64,000 nt of DNA from Promicromonospora iranensis (GTDB lineage Bacteria > Actinomycetota > Actinomycetes > Actinomycetales > Cellulomonadaceae), in assembly GCF_028994805.1 (NCBI RefSeq), contig NZ_JAJQQP010000015.1:105898-169897 (forward strand). Direction: 5' to 3'. The position numbers and the translations under genes were made by a program. Under the pieces are notes generated by a model. That model was given only the letters and a program-made list of their open reading frames with translations, ran no database searches and had not been told where the DNA came from. How positions within the stretch are numbered: the first letter of the stretch is position 1; the number at the start of each line of letters is the position of its first letter. Below are positions 51,982 through 60,381 of the stretch, one piece after another.

Positions 51982-54726
51982 ATGTCCGCACTGCACCGCC
52001 GGGCCCTGGGTGCGACGACCGGTCTGGTCGTCGCGCTCGGTGCCCTGGTCCCCGCCACGACCGCCGCCACCGCCCACGACGTCCCGGCCGGCTCCGGCCA
52101 CGCCGAGACCACCGAGTTCGACAAGGTCCCGCTCGTCACCGAGGGTCTCGCCGACCCGTTCGAGCTCGACGTGGCCGAGGACGGCCGCGTCGTCTACATC
52201 CAGCGCACCGGCCAGGTGGTCGTGCTGGAGCAGGACACGCTCCGCCAGACCACGGCCCTGGACCTCGACTACTCCCTCGACCTGCTCTCGCAGTCCGACG
52301 GCCTCCTGGGCCTGACCCTGGACGACGACTTCACCGAGAACGGGTGGCTGTACCTGCTCTGGAGCGACCCCGACGTCGCGAGGATGAACCTCTCGCGGTT
52401 CACGATGGGCGCGGACAGCACCATCGACCCGGCGTCAGAGAAGCGCCTGCTGGACTTCACCATCTGGCGCGGCGAGGGCCGCGCCAACTCCCACATGGCC
52501 GGCTCGCTCGCGACGGGTCCCGACGGCGACCTCTACGTGGCCACCGGTGACAACGCCGACCCGTTCGACCAGCAGGGCTACACCCCGATCGACGAGCGTC
52601 CCGGCCGCCGCGCCTGGGACGCGCAGGCGACGTCCGCCAACACGAACGACCTGCGCGGGAAGATCCTGCGGATCACCCCCGAGGACGACGGCACCTACTC
52701 CGTCCCGGAAGGCAACCTGTTCGCGCCGGGCACGGAGGGGACCCGTCCGGAGATCTTCGGGATGGGCTTCCGCAACCCGTTCCGGATCACCGTCGACCCC
52801 GCCACGGGTGCGGTGCTCGTCGGGGACTACGGGCCCGACGCCCGCGTGGCCGACCCGCTGCGCGGCCCCGAGGGTCAGGTCGAGTTCATCCGGATGACCG
52901 AGCCGGGCAACCACGGCTGGCCCTACTGCCACGCCGACAACCAGGCGTACATCGACTACGACTTCGCGACCGGGGCCTCCGGTCAGGCGTTCAACTGCGC
53001 GAACCCCGTCAACGACTCCCCCCACAACACCGGCCTGCGCGAGCTCCCGCCGTCGCAGGAGCCGCTCGTCTGGTACGGCTACGGTCCGTCCGAGAAGTTC
53101 CCGGAGCTCGGCTCGGGCGGAGCCGCACCGATGGGTGGCCCGGTCTACCGCTACGACCCGGAGCTCGACGTCAAGACGAAGTTCCCCGAGAGCTTCGACG
53201 GGCACTGGTTCGTCTCCGAGTACGCCCGCAACTTCTACAAGGTGCTCTCGCTGGACGAGGCCACCGGCGAGCTGCTCTCGATCGACCCGTTCCTCGAGGG
53301 CGAGACGTTCGTCGCACCGTTCGAGGCGGAGTTCGGCCCCGACGGCTCCCTCTACATCATCGACTTCGGCCTCGGCCGGGGCGCCGGCCGAGGCAGCACC
53401 AACACCGACGCCGGCATCTACCGCATCGACTACGCGGCCGACGGCCGACGGCCGATCTCGCGGTTCACCGCCGACGTGGACTCCGGGCCGGACCCGCTGA
53501 CCGTCGCCTTCACCGGCGACACCAGCGAGAGCCCCGACGGGCTCGACATCACCTACGCGTGGGACTTCGAGAACGACGGCGTCGTCGACTCCACGGAGGC
53601 CGACCCCATGCACACCTACACCGACCGCGGCCAGTTCAGCGCCCGCCTGACCGTCACGGACAGCGACGGGTTCACCGGCGTCTCGGTGCAGAAGATCACG
53701 GTCGGCAACACCCGGCCGGACGTCTCCTTCGGGGCGCCCTTCCACGGCGGCTTCGCCGAGCTCGGCGACACCGTCGCGTACTCCGTCGACGTGGCCGACG
53801 CCGAGGACGGCTCCACCGAGGCGGGCACGATCGACTGCGAGCAGGTCACGGTGAACACCCAGCTCGGTCACGACACCCACGCCCACCCGCTGGACAACTA
53901 CACCGGGTGCTCCGGGTCGGTCTTCCTCGACCCGGCGGACCACGGCGTCGGGCAGAACGTCTACCCCGTGCTCGGGGCGGGCTACGAGGACCTCGGCGCC
54001 GACGGCGTCCCGGCCCTCGCCGGACAGGACATCCTCCACCTGCAGGTGCGCGACAAGGAGGCCGAGTTCTACGCCGACAGCTCCGGCGTCACCGTGGCCG
54101 ACGACGCCGATGCCCGCGGCGGCCGCCTCGTCACCGACGTCGACCACGGCGACTGGATCGCGTTCGACCCGGTCGACCTCCGGGGCATCGACGGGCTGAC
54201 GGTCGGCGCCGTCCGCGGTGCGGCCGACGCCACCGTCACTGTGCGCGCCGGCAGCCCGACCGGTCGCATGCTCGGCCAGACCAAGGTCCGCGCGGCGACC
54301 GGTGCCGGGCAGGTCGTCTCGCCCACCATCGACATCGAGGACGAGCAGGGTGCCACCACCCTGTACCTCGCTGTCACGAGCAAGCGTGCGCCGGCCGGCG
54401 GTGCCGACCTCGGTCTCGACTGGCTCGTCTTCCACGGGCGCGGCGTCGCCGACGCCACCGCCCCGGTCGTGACCGCCGAGGCGGACCGCACAGGCGGAAC
54501 GGCGGGACTCTCGGTCGACCTGTCGGGCTCGGCTCTCGCGCCCGAGGGGCGCGAGATCGCCTCCTACCAGTGGGACCTCGGTGACGGGACGACGGCGGAC
54601 GGGCCGACCGTCACGCACGTCTACGAGGAGCCGGGCCGGTATACCGCACGGCTGATCGCCACGGACAGCGAGGGCACCCGCGACTGGACGACGGTCGAGA
54701 TCACGGTGGCCGACACCAGGGGCTGA
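51982..54726 (+). CDS. Secreted PQQ sugar-dehydrogenase-like protein with PKD and CBM6 domains
   Basis: 914 residues from the ATG at 51982 (GAGGGA upstream; GTG at 51976 possible). Signal peptide about 1-32. The six-bladed glucose/sorbosone dehydrogenase domain (about 45-485) has VTEGLADPFELDVAEDGRVV, ATGDNADPF, GFRNPFRITVDPATGAVLVG and GNHGWPYCHADN. A PKD domain (about 492-576; YAWDFENDG) is followed by a linker with HDTHAHPLDNY, a CBM6-like domain (about 693-823) and a second PKD (about 831-914; YQWDLGDGT). It probably oxidises sugar groups in the extracellular space. Last gene of the set. Confidence 0.88.
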   Translation: MSALHRRALGATTGLVVALGALVPATTAATAHDVPAGSGHAETTEFDKVPLVTEGLADPFELDVAEDGRVVYIQRTGQVVVLEQDTLRQTTALDLDYSLDLLSQSDGLLGLTLDDDFTENGWLYLLWSDPDVARMNLSRFTMGADSTIDPASEKRLLDFTIWRGEGRANSHMAGSLATGPDGDLYVATGDNADPFDQQGYTPIDERPGRRAWDAQATSANTNDLRGKILRITPEDDGTYSVPEGNLFAPGTEGTRPEIFGMGFRNPFRITVDPATGAVLVGDYGPDARVADPLRGPEGQVEFIRMTEPGNHGWPYCHADNQAYIDYDFATGASGQAFNCANPVNDSPHNTGLRELPPSQEPLVWYGYGPSEKFPELGSGGAAPMGGPVYRYDPELDVKTKFPESFDGHWFVSEYARNFYKVLSLDEATGELLSIDPFLEGETFVAPFEAEFGPDGSLYIIDFGLGRGAGRGSTNTDAGIYRIDYAADGRRPISRFTADVDSGPDPLTVAFTGDTSESPDGLDITYAWDFENDGVVDSTEADPMHTYTDRGQFSARLTVTDSDGFTGVSVQKITVGNTRPDVSFGAPFHGGFAELGDTVAYSVDVADAEDGSTEAGTIDCEQVTVNTQLGHDTHAHPLDNYTGCSGSVFLDPADHGVGQNVYPVLGAGYEDLGADGVPALAGQDILHLQVRDKEAEFYADSSGVTVADDADARGGRLVTDVDHGDWIAFDPVDLRGIDGLTVGAVRGAADATVTVRAGSPTGRMLGQTKVRAATGAGQVVSPTIDIEDEQGATTLYLAVTSKRAPAGGADLGLDWLVFHGRGVADATAPVVTAEADRTGGTAGLSVDLSGSALAPEGREIASYQWDLGDGTTADGPTVTHVYEEPGRYTARLIATDSEGTRDWTTVEITVADTRG

Positions 54727-54762
54727 GCCGCGGCGACGGGAGAAGACAGGGAGGACAGGACG

Positions 54763-54792
54763 GGCCCGGACGATCTCACGGTCGTCCGGGCC
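54763..54792. terminator. Bidirectional terminator T1
   Basis: GGCCCGGACGA / TCGTCCGGGCC, a perfect 11-bp stem between convergent genes. Almost the same 40 bases recur at 57287-57316. Confidence 0.8.
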
Positions 54793-54806
54793 GTCGTCCG
54801 ACCGTG

Positions 54807-55688
54807 TCAGTCCTTGGTGCGGCGCTCCGCGAGGACGTCCTCAAGGACGTCGGGGAAGTTGGTGATCACTCCGTCGACACCCCGGTCGAGAACCCTGTTC
54901 ATGTCGCCGGCCGTGTTGACGGTGTACGTGTGCACCTCCATACCGAGCTCGTGCACCGTCTCGACGTAGGCGGCGTCGAACGTGGTGTAGCCCGGGTTGA
55001 TCTGGTCGGCCCACGTCGACAGCTCGGGAAGGAGCGCCTCGCTGGGCCGGCCCAGCAGGCCGACGGGGACGGACGGCTGCACCTCGTTGTACCGCTCCAT
55101 CGACGCCCAGTCGAAGCTCTGCACGACCAGCCGCTCCGCCCGGACCGCCGACGTGACGTAGCCGGGGTAGCTCGCGAACTCCTCGGCGACCTGCCGCTCG
55201 ATCCCCGGGTAGAGCGCCGGTGACTTCAGCTCCATCAGGATGCCCGCGCGGGTCGGCCGGACCAGCTCGATCATCTGCGCCATCGTCGGCACCGGCTCAC
55301 CCGCGAACTCCTCGGAGAACCAGGAGCCCGCGTCGAGCTGCTGGATCTCCTCGTAGGTGAAGTCGCTGACGCGCCAGGGCGCCCGGTCCGGAAAGACCTG
55401 CTCGACGTCGGTGGTGCGGGACAGCGTCGTGTCGTGCATGAGCACCAGGACGCCGTCCTTGGACCGCTGCACGTCCGACTCGACCAGGTCGGAGCCCATC
55501 GTGACGCCCAGGGCGAAGGCGGCCAGCGTGTTCTCCGGCGCGTGGCCCATGGCCCCGCGGTGAGCGGTGTTGACGACGTCGACGTGCTCGGGCGGACCGG
55601 CCGCCACAGCCGGCGCGGCAGGTAGCACGGCGGAGGCACCGGCGACGGTGACGGCGAGCAGGGCGGACAGGCGTGGGGTCAAGCGCAT
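54807..55688 (-). CDS. Secreted glycerophosphodiester phosphodiesterase
   Basis: 293 residues from the ATG at 55688 (GGGAG upstream). Signal peptide LSALLAVTVAGASAVLPAAPAVA. GDPD barrel: the catalytic NTAHRGAMGHAPENTLAAF (H-R, E-N), DLVESDVQRSKDGVLVLMHD with metal Glu/Asp and second His, GILMELKSP, and the terminal NTAGDMNRVLDRGVDGVITN. It cleaves glycerophosphodiesters to glycerol-3-phosphate plus alcohol outside the cell. Monocistronic; it converges on the PQQ gene across T1. Confidence 0.93.
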   Translation of the reverse strand: MRLTPRLSALLAVTVAGASAVLPAAPAVAAGPPEHVDVVNTAHRGAMGHAPENTLAAFALGVTMGSDLVESDVQRSKDGVLVLMHDTTLSRTTDVEQVFPDRAPWRVSDFTYEEIQQLDAGSWFSEEFAGEPVPTMAQMIELVRPTRAGILMELKSPALYPGIERQVAEEFASYPGYVTSAVRAERLVVQSFDWASMERYNEVQPSVPVGLLGRPSEALLPELSTWADQINPGYTTFDAAYVETVHELGMEVHTYTVNTAGDMNRVLDRGVDGVITNFPDVLEDVLAERRTKD

Positions 55689-55873
55689 GATCGATCTCCC
55701 GAGGGGCCGAACGGACAGGGCAGGAGGTGACGTTGCCGAGCCCACACGACCCGGGGATGGCCCGGGGGTGACTCAGCCGGAAACCTGTCCGGAACATCGT
55801 GCCGGGTTCTGAGTTCTCCACCAGACCGTGAATTTGTGTTGCTCCTCGGCCCAGTTCCCTCAAGAGTGTCGGG

Positions 55874-55999
55874 ATGCTGATCAGAAAAGAGCGTCCGTCC
55901 GACGTCCCGGCGGTCCGGGCAGAGCTGTCGCTGGTCGCCGAGTCCGGATCCGGCGCGGAGGTTGTCGGTCACGTGATCGCCGCCCACGGACGGCTCTGA
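55874..55999 (+). pseudogene. Collapsed GNAT acetyltransferase fragment
   Basis: A 41-codon frame beginning MLIRKERPSDVPAVRAELSL, then GAEVVGHVIA and a stop. The first part is a GNAT N-terminus (IRxERPxDVPAVR) and the second the beta-3/4 strand (VVGHV) normally ~40 residues later. So an internal deletion and truncation left a relic. The rest of 55689-55873 shows no gene. Confidence 0.55.
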
Positions 56000-56043
56000 C
56001 GGTGCGCCCACCCCGAGTGTTCCATCTTGCCGTTCCTGAGCCT

Positions 56044-56685
56044 GTGTCTCTGGTACGCACCGTGCTCCTGGCGGCAGGTGTGCTCCTGGCCGGCACGCTC
56101 CTTCTCGTCTGGACGATCCTCGAACCACGCGGGAACATCCTCGACGACCTCCCCGGGTACGTCGCCGGCGCCCTGCTGTCTCTCGCCGGCGTCGCCGCAC
56201 TGGTCGGCGCCGTCGTCCAGGCGGTCCGCCGCCGTCGTCAACCAGCACCCGAGCCCGCGCTCGTGCTCGACGACAGCGGCTTCTCCGCCTGGGGCGGGCT
56301 CCGGGTCCGCTGGGCAGACGTCATCTCCTGGGAGGTCTATCGCCACCACGGCCTCTACGAGCTGACCGCGGAGGAACGCGACCCGGACGAACCCGACGAC
56401 ACCCACGAAGAGGTCGACGAGCTGCTCGTCCTCGTCACCGTGCGGCACCCCGACGCGATCCTCCGGAGGCTCGATCCGGAGGCGCGCGAGGCCTACCTGG
56501 ACGTCGAGATGAACGACGAGCACGGCCGGCGGGTCGAGCCGCGGTCACCGATCCGCTTCGGCATCGACGACCTCGACGCCCCGGCGGACGAGGTGATCGC
56601 CGAGCTCGAACGCTTCAGCAGGATGCCGCCGACGTCCCGCCCTGCCCGGCCCGGGCCGGGCCAGAGTGACACCGGCGTGCGCTAG
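56044..56685 (+). CDS. Two-helix membrane protein with PH-like domain (STM3941-like)
   Basis: 213 residues from a GTG at 56044; the start is uncertain because no SD is evident. Two hydrophobic helices (about 3-27 and 38-60) are followed by a beta-rich domain: PALVLDDSGFSAWGGLRVRW, ADVISWEVYRHHGLYEL, and an acidic run DPDEPDDTHEEVDE. The layout resembles STM3941-family and other bacterial PH-like membrane proteins. No function known. Confidence 0.65.
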   Translation: MSLVRTVLLAAGVLLAGTLLLVWTILEPRGNILDDLPGYVAGALLSLAGVAALVGAVVQAVRRRRQPAPEPALVLDDSGFSAWGGLRVRWADVISWEVYRHHGLYELTAEERDPDEPDDTHEEVDELLVLVTVRHPDAILRRLDPEAREAYLDVEMNDEHGRRVEPRSPIRFGIDDLDAPADEVIAELERFSRMPPTSRPARPGPGQSDTGVR

Positions 56686-56724
56686 GTTGCGGTGTCCTAC
56701 CTGCCCCTATGTCGATGGAGCACG

Positions 56725-57282
56725 ATGCGCCGCCTGATCACCACGTCCTTGGTCCTGCTGCTCGCGAGCGGGTGCGCAAGCACCTCGGACAGCGCGTCAC
56801 CGGCCGTGCCGACGGCTCAGGCCTCCGGACCGACCTCCGCGGCGCCTCGGACGTCCGAGCCGGCCTCCGCCGCGCCGTCGGAGGCGGCACGGCTGGGTGC
56901 CAAGGAGGCCGCCGCCCAGTACCTGGAGGCCGTCCGCCCGTACAACGAGGCGCTCGAGGAGCTGGAGACAGCGATCAACACGGGACAGCCCGTCGAGATC
57001 CAGCGGGAGCGAGCGGCAGCGACCTTGACCGCATTGCGGGCGGAGATCAAGACGCTGCGCGGAGCGCGGTGGCCGGCGAAGGTCGAGCCGCACGCCCTGA
57101 GCCTGGCCGACGCGGGTGAGGGGGCGGTCCCGTCGTGGAAGGCGGCTACCGCCGCGACGACGGCAGAGGACATGGTGACCGCGGTGCTGGCCGCACTGGA
57201 ACATGACGACCAGGCCGCCGCGGACGCGATCCGCCGGCTGCTGTCCCTCGACCAGTACGACGAGGGCGACTACTCCTCGTAG
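56725..57282 (+). CDS. Small lipoprotein, hypothetical
   Basis: 185 residues from the ATG at 56725. Lipobox LLLASGCAS at residues ~10-18, then a Ser/Ala/Pro-rich tether (about 20-60). The remainder is an all-helical domain (AAAQYLEAVRPYNEALEELE, AAATLTALRAEIKTLRGARW). It should be anchored to the outer face of the membrane. No family recognised. It converges on the ribosomal protection gene across terminator T2. Confidence 0.75.
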   Translation: MRRLITTSLVLLLASGCASTSDSASPAVPTAQASGPTSAAPRTSEPASAAPSEAARLGAKEAAAQYLEAVRPYNEALEELETAINTGQPVEIQRERAAATLTALRAEIKTLRGARWPAKVEPHALSLADAGEGAVPSWKAATAATTAEDMVTAVLAALEHDDQAAADAIRRLLSLDQYDEGDYSS

Positions 57283-57286
57283 GTCG

Positions 57287-57316
57287 GGCCCGGACGATCT
57301 CACGGTGGTCCGGGCC
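57287..57316. terminator. Bidirectional terminator T2
   Basis: GGCCCGGACGA with the second arm TGGTCCGGGCC (one mismatch). It is embedded in a ~40-base sequence nearly identical to T1 and overlaps the 3' end of the minus-strand GTPase gene. Confidence 0.75.
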
Positions 57317-59270
57317 GTCGTCCGACCCCCAGCCGGTTGCGCGCGGGAGCGTAGTGGTCCAGGACGGTCTCCAGAACTCCTTCGCCGTGGGCGGCGGCGT
57401 GGAGGCCGGTGCGGAGCGCACCCACCTCGGCCGCGGGCACGGTGCCGGTGATCGTGGCGAGGTCTCCGGTGACCTGTGGCGGGCCGGGTACGGCGCCGTG
57501 TCGGCCGAGGAGGCCGAGCACCGCCGAGAGGGTCCCGGCCGGGGCCTCGAGCTCGAAGCGATCGGTGGGCTCGCACACCAGCGTGCCCGCACGCCGGATC
57601 GCCTCGCGGACGACGAGCTCGGTGGTGCGCTTCACGGCGACCGCGCGCGGACCCGCCGGCGGATAGTCGCTCTCGACGACGGTGACGCGCAGATCGGTCA
57701 CCGGCCAGCCGTGCGGGCCGACGGCGAGAGGCGTGGCCAGGTACTCGTGGACCGCGGTGCGGTAGTCCTCGACATTGCCGTAGACGTGCATCGGCACGGT
57801 GATGTGAGGTGCGGCGACGACCAGCTCGACCCCGCTGCCGGGAGCGGCCGGCTCGATGGTGACGCCGAGGCTGTAGTGGTGCTGGTGCCCGGGATCGCCC
57901 ATGCGGAGCACGGCGGAGGCCGTACCGGCGAGGCGTTCGACGCACACCATGGTCGTCTCCTGGAACTCGACCCGGATGCCGTACTCGGCGGCGAGCGTGT
58001 CGGTCAGGACCTCTTGCTGCACCGCGCCGTAGAGCCGGATGCGCGCCGCGCCGGCGTCGGGGCGCACCGCGATGAGCGGGTCGAGGTCGGCGAGGTCGGC
58101 GAGCGCCCGGTGGAGGTCGGCCTGCTGCGCCGGGTCGGTGGCGACCACCCGCGTCTCCAGGCCCGGCTCGGGCAGAGCCGAGGTGGCCGCGGCCTGCTCG
58201 GTGCCGATCCAGTCACCGATGCGGGCGGTGTCGAGCCCGCGCACGCGGGCGATCTGTCCTGCGCTCGTGACGTCGCTCGCCGCGGTGCCCCCGGGCGCGA
58301 AGACCTCGATGCCGGTCACGGTCGCGGTCCGGCCGCCACCGAGGAGGGTCCGGTCGCGGACACGCAGGGTCCCTCCGCGCATCCGGACGGTGCAGACCCG
58401 CTGCCCGGCCGCCGAGCGCTCGATCTTGAAGACCTGCGCGACGCCGGGGCCGTCGTCACCCACGGTGGCGGGGACGATCTCGGTGACCGTCACGATCAGC
58501 TGGGCGACGCCCTCCCCCGTCCGCGCCGAACCGAACAGCACCGGATGAACCGCCCCGGACCTCGTCAGTGCCGACAGCGACGACCGCAGCCGCTGCTGCT
58601 CGAGCTGCTGCGCGGGGTCGATCCATGCCTCGAGGAGCGTGTCGTCATGATCGGCGAGCCGTGCGGTCACGTGCTCGGCCCAGGCGGGGTCGTCCCAGTC
58701 ACCGGGCTCCGCCTTCGCAGCGGGCGTCCCGGGGTGGTGCACCCGCGCGAGGGGCACGAGCGCGGGCGTCAGCCGCCGGGCGATCGCGGTGAGGACGCGG
58801 TCGGGGTCGGCACCCGCCCGGTCGATCTTGTTGACGAAGAAGACCGTCGGAACGCCGAGGCGCCGCAGGGCCCGGAACAGCACGATGGTCTGGGCCTGCA
58901 CGCCCTCGACGGCTGAGACGGCGAGGACCGCGGCGTCGAGCACCGCCAGCGAGCGGTCGACCTCGGCGATGAAATCGGGGTGCCCCGGGGTGTCGACCAC
59001 GTTGACGGCCACCCCGTCCACGACGAACGTCGCGACGGCGGCGCGGATCGTGATCCCCCGCTGCCGTTCCTGCGACGTCGTGTCGGTCTGGGTCGTGCCG
59101 TCGTCGACGCGGCCGAGGCGGTCGATGGCGCCGCCGCGCAGCAGCAGCGCCTCGGTCAGGCTGGTCTTGCCGGCGTCAACATGGGCGACGACCCCGAGAT
59201 TGACGCAGCGCCGCAGCGCTCCGGCGGGGGCATCAGGTCGTGCATGGGCGGTCTCGTGCGATGGGTTCAT
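57300..59270 (-). CDS. Tet(M)/OtrA-type ribosomal protection GTPase
   Basis: 656 residues, the expected length. EF-G-like G domain: G1 AHVDAGKTSL, G2 QRGITIRAA, G3 VDTPGHPDF, G4 FFVNKIDRAG. Domains II-V follow (KIERSAAGQRVCTVRMRGGT, VCVERLAGTASAVLRMGD, and the domain IV/V segment GWPVTDLRVTVVESDYPPAG). These proteins use GTP to remove tetracycline from the ribosome. Actinobacterial relatives also include housekeeping-like OtrA paralogs, so the phenotype is not certain. A short upstream ORF overlaps the start. Confidence 0.92.
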   Translation of the reverse strand: MNPSHETAHARPDAPAGALRRCVNLGVVAHVDAGKTSLTEALLLRGGAIDRLGRVDDGTTQTDTTSQERQRGITIRAAVATFVVDGVAVNVVDTPGHPDFIAEVDRSLAVLDAAVLAVSAVEGVQAQTIVLFRALRRLGVPTVFFVNKIDRAGADPDRVLTAIARRLTPALVPLARVHHPGTPAAKAEPGDWDDPAWAEHVTARLADHDDTLLEAWIDPAQQLEQQRLRSSLSALTRSGAVHPVLFGSARTGEGVAQLIVTVTEIVPATVGDDGPGVAQVFKIERSAAGQRVCTVRMRGGTLRVRDRTLLGGGRTATVTGIEVFAPGGTAASDVTSAGQIARVRGLDTARIGDWIGTEQAAATSALPEPGLETRVVATDPAQQADLHRALADLADLDPLIAVRPDAGAARIRLYGAVQQEVLTDTLAAEYGIRVEFQETTMVCVERLAGTASAVLRMGDPGHQHHYSLGVTIEPAAPGSGVELVVAAPHITVPMHVYGNVEDYRTAVHEYLATPLAVGPHGWPVTDLRVTVVESDYPPAGPRAVAVKRTTELVVREAIRRAGTLVCEPTDRFELEAPAGTLSAVLGLLGRHGAVPGPPQVTGDLATITGTVPAAEVGALRTGLHAAAHGEGVLETVLDHYAPARNRLGVGRRPGPP

Positions 59271-59319
59271 GGCTCCTCATGTGCTGGCTGGTCCTGGGCT
59301 CGCACATGAGTTCGCGCAT
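59233..59319 (-). CDS. Leader ORF overlapping the ribosomal protection gene
   Basis: 28 codons starting ATG at 59319 behind GAAGGAACC. The peptide begins MRELMCEPRTSQHMRSHEP and ends at 59233, overlapping the GTPase start (59270) by 38 bases in another frame. The SD for the GTPase (GAGGAGCC) lies inside it. This is the arrangement of a translational leader or attenuator. A GC-rich stem (GGCCCC/GGGGCC, about 59374-59392) lies upstream in the same leader. The remaining 59320-59546 has no other supported gene. Confidence 0.55.
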   Translation of the reverse strand: MRELMCEPRTSQHMRSHEPIARDRPCTT

Positions 59320-59546
59320 GGTCGGTTCCTTCGCACTCGGCGGATGACGCAACGTCCTGACCCGCTGATGCTCGGCCCCCGGGCCGGGGCCGGTCAACGG
59401 ATTTGTCTGCTGCCCGCCGGGCCGGCCGTCGTCACACCTGCACGTGCGCGACAAGGAGGCCAAGTGGGGCGGCTCGCCGGATGCGAGTGGGACCGGCCCG
59501 ACCGCAAGGTGGTCTTCCTGGTCACGCTGAAGAACGGAGAAATGCC

Positions 59547-59993
59547 ATGACGCAATCGACGTCCGCTACGCACACCCGGGCGCCCCACCAATGGCTCGCC
59601 CTGACGATCGGCGTGGTCTATCTCCTGGTGGGAATCGCGGGATTCTTCGTCACCGGGTTCGACGGGTTCGCCGAGCACGACCATGACCAGACGCTGCTCG
59701 GGTTCGCGGTCAACCCGCTGCACAACATCGTGCACCTTCTGATCGGGCTCCTCGGCGTGATCATGTGGTCGTCGCCGGGGCGGGCACGGACGTTCGGCTG
59801 GCTGCTGGTGATCGGGTATGGCGCGGCGTTCGTCTACGGCCTGATCGCGGTGAACAACCCGGACATCAACTTTCTCAACATCAATGCGGCGGACAACTGG
59901 CTGCACATCCTGAGCGTCGTGGCCGGCCTGGCCATCGCGTTGTGGCCCCGTCGGAACTCCGGCACCACCTCGACCGGACCGCGGGCAGCCTGA
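59547..59993 (+). CDS. DUF4383 membrane protein
   Basis: 148 residues from the ATG at 59547. Four helices: WLALTIGVVYLLVGIAGFFV, NPLHNIVHLLIGLLGVIMW, FGWLLVIGYGAAFVYGLIAV and WLHILSVVAGLAIALWP. The NPLHNIVHL and NAADNWLHI motifs are the DUF4383 hallmarks. Unknown function. A relic of its 3' end is found at 27660, next to a second SnoaL gene. Confidence 0.88.
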   Translation: MTQSTSATHTRAPHQWLALTIGVVYLLVGIAGFFVTGFDGFAEHDHDQTLLGFAVNPLHNIVHLLIGLLGVIMWSSPGRARTFGWLLVIGYGAAFVYGLIAVNNPDINFLNINAADNWLHILSVVAGLAIALWPRRNSGTTSTGPRAA

Positions 59994-60036
59994 TCCGCGC
60001 AGGGTGCGAGTGACCGGCACGCGCCCTGACGTCGTC

Positions 60037-60073
60037 GTGCGGCGGCGTGATCTTGACCGTCACGTCGCCGCAC
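60037..60073. repeat. Hairpin repeat R2, copy b
   Basis: GTGCGGCGGCGTGA and TCACGTCGCCGCAC (one mismatch). It is the inverted counterpart of 20988-21024, lies 44 bases after the DUF4383 stop and may act as its terminator. Confidence 0.6.
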
Positions 60074-60090
60074 CACATGCCCTGACCCCC

Positions 60091-60376
60091 TCGGCCTGGA
60101 CAGCGACCTGGCTCGCAACTATGCGCCTGACGTGGTGCTGCTCTCCTGGGGCGAGGGCGTCCACCACGACGATGACGGGGTACGTCTACCGGCGGGCGTC
60201 CTACGGACCTACCTGCCCGAGGGGAAGTACCGGTACGACGACCTGGTCGTGGCAGACGCCTATGAGCTGCTGCGCTGGTCGGGCACAGGGCCCGGCGGTG
60301 AGGAGCTGCGCGCGACTCGTTCGTCGTCCGACAAGGGCTCATCGTGGCCCGGACGATCAGCTACGTCACCGACTGA
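60091..60376 (+). pseudogene. Frameshifted copy of the SnoaL gene at 27772
   Basis: It matches 27829-28113 closely (YAPDVVLLSWGEGVH, LRTYLPEGKYRYDDL, LLRWSGTGPGGEEL) and ends in the same ISYVTD stop. The first ~19 codons and the start are missing. After GEEL a small deletion relative to the intact copy shifts the frame (RATRSSSDKG instead of RGVDSFVVGQ). Non-functional. Confidence 0.75.
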
Positions 60377-60381
60377 GGCCC

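Noticed and set aside
52435..54618. 727-residue minus-strand frame opposite the PQQ/PKD gene
   Set aside because: Same shadow signature; the opposite strand carries a complete dehydrogenase-PKD-CBM protein.
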